Source: an uncultured Aquimarina sp. (lineage in GTDB: Bacteria > Bacteroidota > Bacteroidia > Flavobacteriales > Flavobacteriaceae). From it: a DNA stretch of 64,000 bases. Shown one piece after another: positions 62,958-64,000 of the stretch (its first letter is position 1; every line of letters begins with the position of its first letter). The notes beneath the pieces are model-generated. The model had not been told where the DNA came from, searched no databases, and saw only the letters and a program-made list of their open reading frames with translations. A program made the translations under genes and the position numbers. Where the stretch lies: positions 186,001-250,000 of the forward strand of contig CANMCO010000004.1 of assembly GCA_947496355.1 (NCBI GenBank), in the 5' to 3' direction.

Positions 62958-63602
62958 ATGAAAACAATTACAGATTGTGTACATAATATTTTACGACATC
63001 AGCCTTTTCTAGAAGATGCATTATCTAGAAATATCATCAATTTCAGTTCTCTTGCTATTGACCTATTACCGCAAGTAGAGGCAGCAATGAGAAAACCTGT
63101 TAAAGCTGGTTCTATTGTCATGGCGCTAAGACGTTATCATCCCAAACGAATCAAACACATTGATAATCTTAGAAATTTAGGTGATATTGTGGTAAGATCA
63201 GGTATCACAGAATACACTTTTCTAAACTCTAATACTATACTAACCAGTCAAACCAATTTACTGAATAGCGTAAAAAATGAAGCGAAAGCATATTTTACAT
63301 ATTCAAGTAATTTTCAAGAGAGTAATATACTTGTTGCTTCATCACTTAAAGATACCGTTGAAAAACATTTTAAGAATGAAACTTGTATTTCTGTTGCAGA
63401 CAACCTATCCTCTATGTCAATAGCCCTACCAGAGGATAACTCTAAAGTTATTGGTTTGTATTTTTATATATTCAAATTACTGGCTTATGAAGGAATTCCT
63501 GTTTTTGAAGTTATCTCTACATCTAACTATTTTACTTTGTTTCTAGAAAAAGAGCATGTAAACAAAGCTTTTCTATTAATGAATGAAATCAAAGAAGATT
63601 GA
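62958..63602 (+). CDS. Hypothetical protein divergent from lysC, possibly ACT-like
   Basis: 214 residues, soluble, without signal peptide. The N-terminal part (about 1-60) resembles a winged or helical regulatory domain (ITDCVHNILRHQPFLEDALS, then MRKPVKAGSIVMALRRY). The C-terminal part (about 150-214) has alternating strands and helices with GLYFYIFKLLAYEGIPVFEV, reminiscent of an ACT-like ligand-binding fold. Its divergent position beside lysC suggests control of amino acid synthesis, but that is inference. A bidirectional terminator follows. Confidence 0.7.
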   Translation: MKTITDCVHNILRHQPFLEDALSRNIINFSSLAIDLLPQVEAAMRKPVKAGSIVMALRRYHPKRIKHIDNLRNLGDIVVRSGITEYTFLNSNTILTSQTNLLNSVKNEAKAYFTYSSNFQESNILVASSLKDTVEKHFKNETCISVADNLSSMSIALPEDNSKVIGLYFYIFKLLAYEGIPVFEVISTSNYFTLFLEKEHVNKAFLLMNEIKED

Positions 63603-63605
63603 AAT

Positions 63606-63635
63606 AAAAAAACCCGCATGTAAAGCGGGTTTTTT
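63606..63635. terminator. Bidirectional terminator
   Basis: AAAAAACCCGC and GCGGGTTTTTT pair around ATGTAAA. It lies between the convergent stops at 63602 and 63656 and serves both genes. Confidence 0.9.
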
Positions 63636-63655
63636 CTAATTTTGTTATTTATCTG

Positions 63656-64000
63656 TTACCAGATATGTACTCTTTTTTCTGGTGATAGATATAATTTATC
63701 TCCTTCCTTAATATCGAAAGCATCATAAAATGCGTCGACATTTAATAATGGCTGAATTGCTCTTGTAAAACCAGGAGAGTGCGGGTCAGTTTTTATTCTG
63801 GTTCTTAATGCATCTTCACGCATTTTTGTTCTCCATACGGTAGCCCAAGACATAAAGAAACGCTGTTCTGCATTAAAACCATCAATATCATCAGGTCTTC
63901 CGTTTTCCGCAAAGTGCATCTGCAATCCATCATAAGCTCCTAAAACTCCTCCTAAATCACCTATATTTTCACCTAGCGTAAATTTACCGTTAATAAATAC
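63656..64000 (-). CDS. M13-family metallopeptidase, C-terminal fragment (runs off window)
   Basis: The frame is open from the right edge through 114 codons and the stop. It begins VFINGKFTLGENIGDLGGVL, which holds the GENI-D motif of M13 (neprilysin-type) zinc peptidases, where the Glu is the third zinc ligand and the Asp assists. FFMSWATVWRTKMR and the end DKLYLSPEKRVHIW match the C-terminus of the family. The HExxH motif lies beyond the window. It is probably a secreted or periplasmic oligopeptidase. Confidence 0.88.
   Translation of the reverse strand, partial: VFINGKFTLGENIGDLGGVLGAYDGLQMHFAENGRPDDIDGFNAEQRFFMSWATVWRTKMREDALRTRIKTDPHSPGFTRAIQPLLNVDAFYDAFDIKEGDKLYLSPEKRVHIW

Overview
The window reads as an AT-rich chromosome segment from a marine member of the Flavobacteriaceae (Bacteroidota). 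The evidence is a SusC/SusD pair inside an alginate locus, the TAnnTTTG type of promoter, an arginine pathway that uses the N-acylornithine carbamoyltransferase variant, a flavobacterial two-gene sodium:solute symporter, and a grasp-with-spasm peptide cluster. The species cannot be fixed from this sequence alone. No tRNA, rRNA, CRISPR array, intact insertion sequence or integrase was seen.

Layout. (1) 1-7592, minus strand: an acetate/monocarboxylate uptake and sensing block, with the start of acs, a small membrane protein, a single-domain response regulator, a symporter-histidine kinase fusion, a large/small symporter pair, a porin and an IS1-like DNA-binding protein. (2) 7806-10053: a small membrane protein, a Tat-exported isomerase-like protein and a PfkB sugar kinase. 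(3) 10279-21126, minus strand: one tightly packed arginine plus proline operon (GNAT, argG, argC, proC, argD, proA, proB, argF', argB, argE, argH), closed by a terminator. (4) 21678-41132: a complete alginate utilisation locus. It contains two PL7 lyases, a PL6 lyase, a PL17 oligoalginate lyase, KdgF, SusC, SusD, a PKD lipoprotein, an MFS transporter, an SDR reductase, KDG kinase and KDPG aldolase. Two paralogous FadR-type regulators sit in it, and TTGGTTnACCAA palindromes occur at five promoters. (5) 41280-48823, minus strand: the ilvDBNCA operon, preceded by two tandem Ile/Val leader peptides, each followed by an intrinsic terminator. (6) 48866-51423: a NarL-type two-component pair with two uncharacterised partners. 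(7) 51668-55227: 5-oxoprolinase pxpABC with an Nramp metal transporter. (8) 55329-59655: a ribosomal-peptide island with an ATP-grasp ligase, a small protein, a SPASM maturase, and seven intact precursors plus one precursor lacking a normal start codon. It lies between a 94-bp degenerate copy of the 3' end of comM and comM itself. (9) 59747-64000: comM, lysC, an uncharacterised gene divergent from lysC and the C-terminal part of an M13 metallopeptidase.

How the parts work together. Alginate is cut outside and in the periplasm by PL7, PL6 and PL17 enzymes and imported through SusCD. The unsaturated monouronate is linearised by KdgF, taken in by the MFS carrier, reduced to KDG, phosphorylated and split to pyruvate and glyceraldehyde 3-phosphate. 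The FadR-type proteins probably sense a pathway intermediate. The two amino-acid operons are housekeeping. The ilv operon appears to be controlled by serial ribosome-mediated attenuation. The peptide island has conserved leaders with very variable cysteine-rich cores and looks horizontally inserted at the 3' end of comM. The tandem ilv attenuators and the peptide island are the two most interesting parts of the window.
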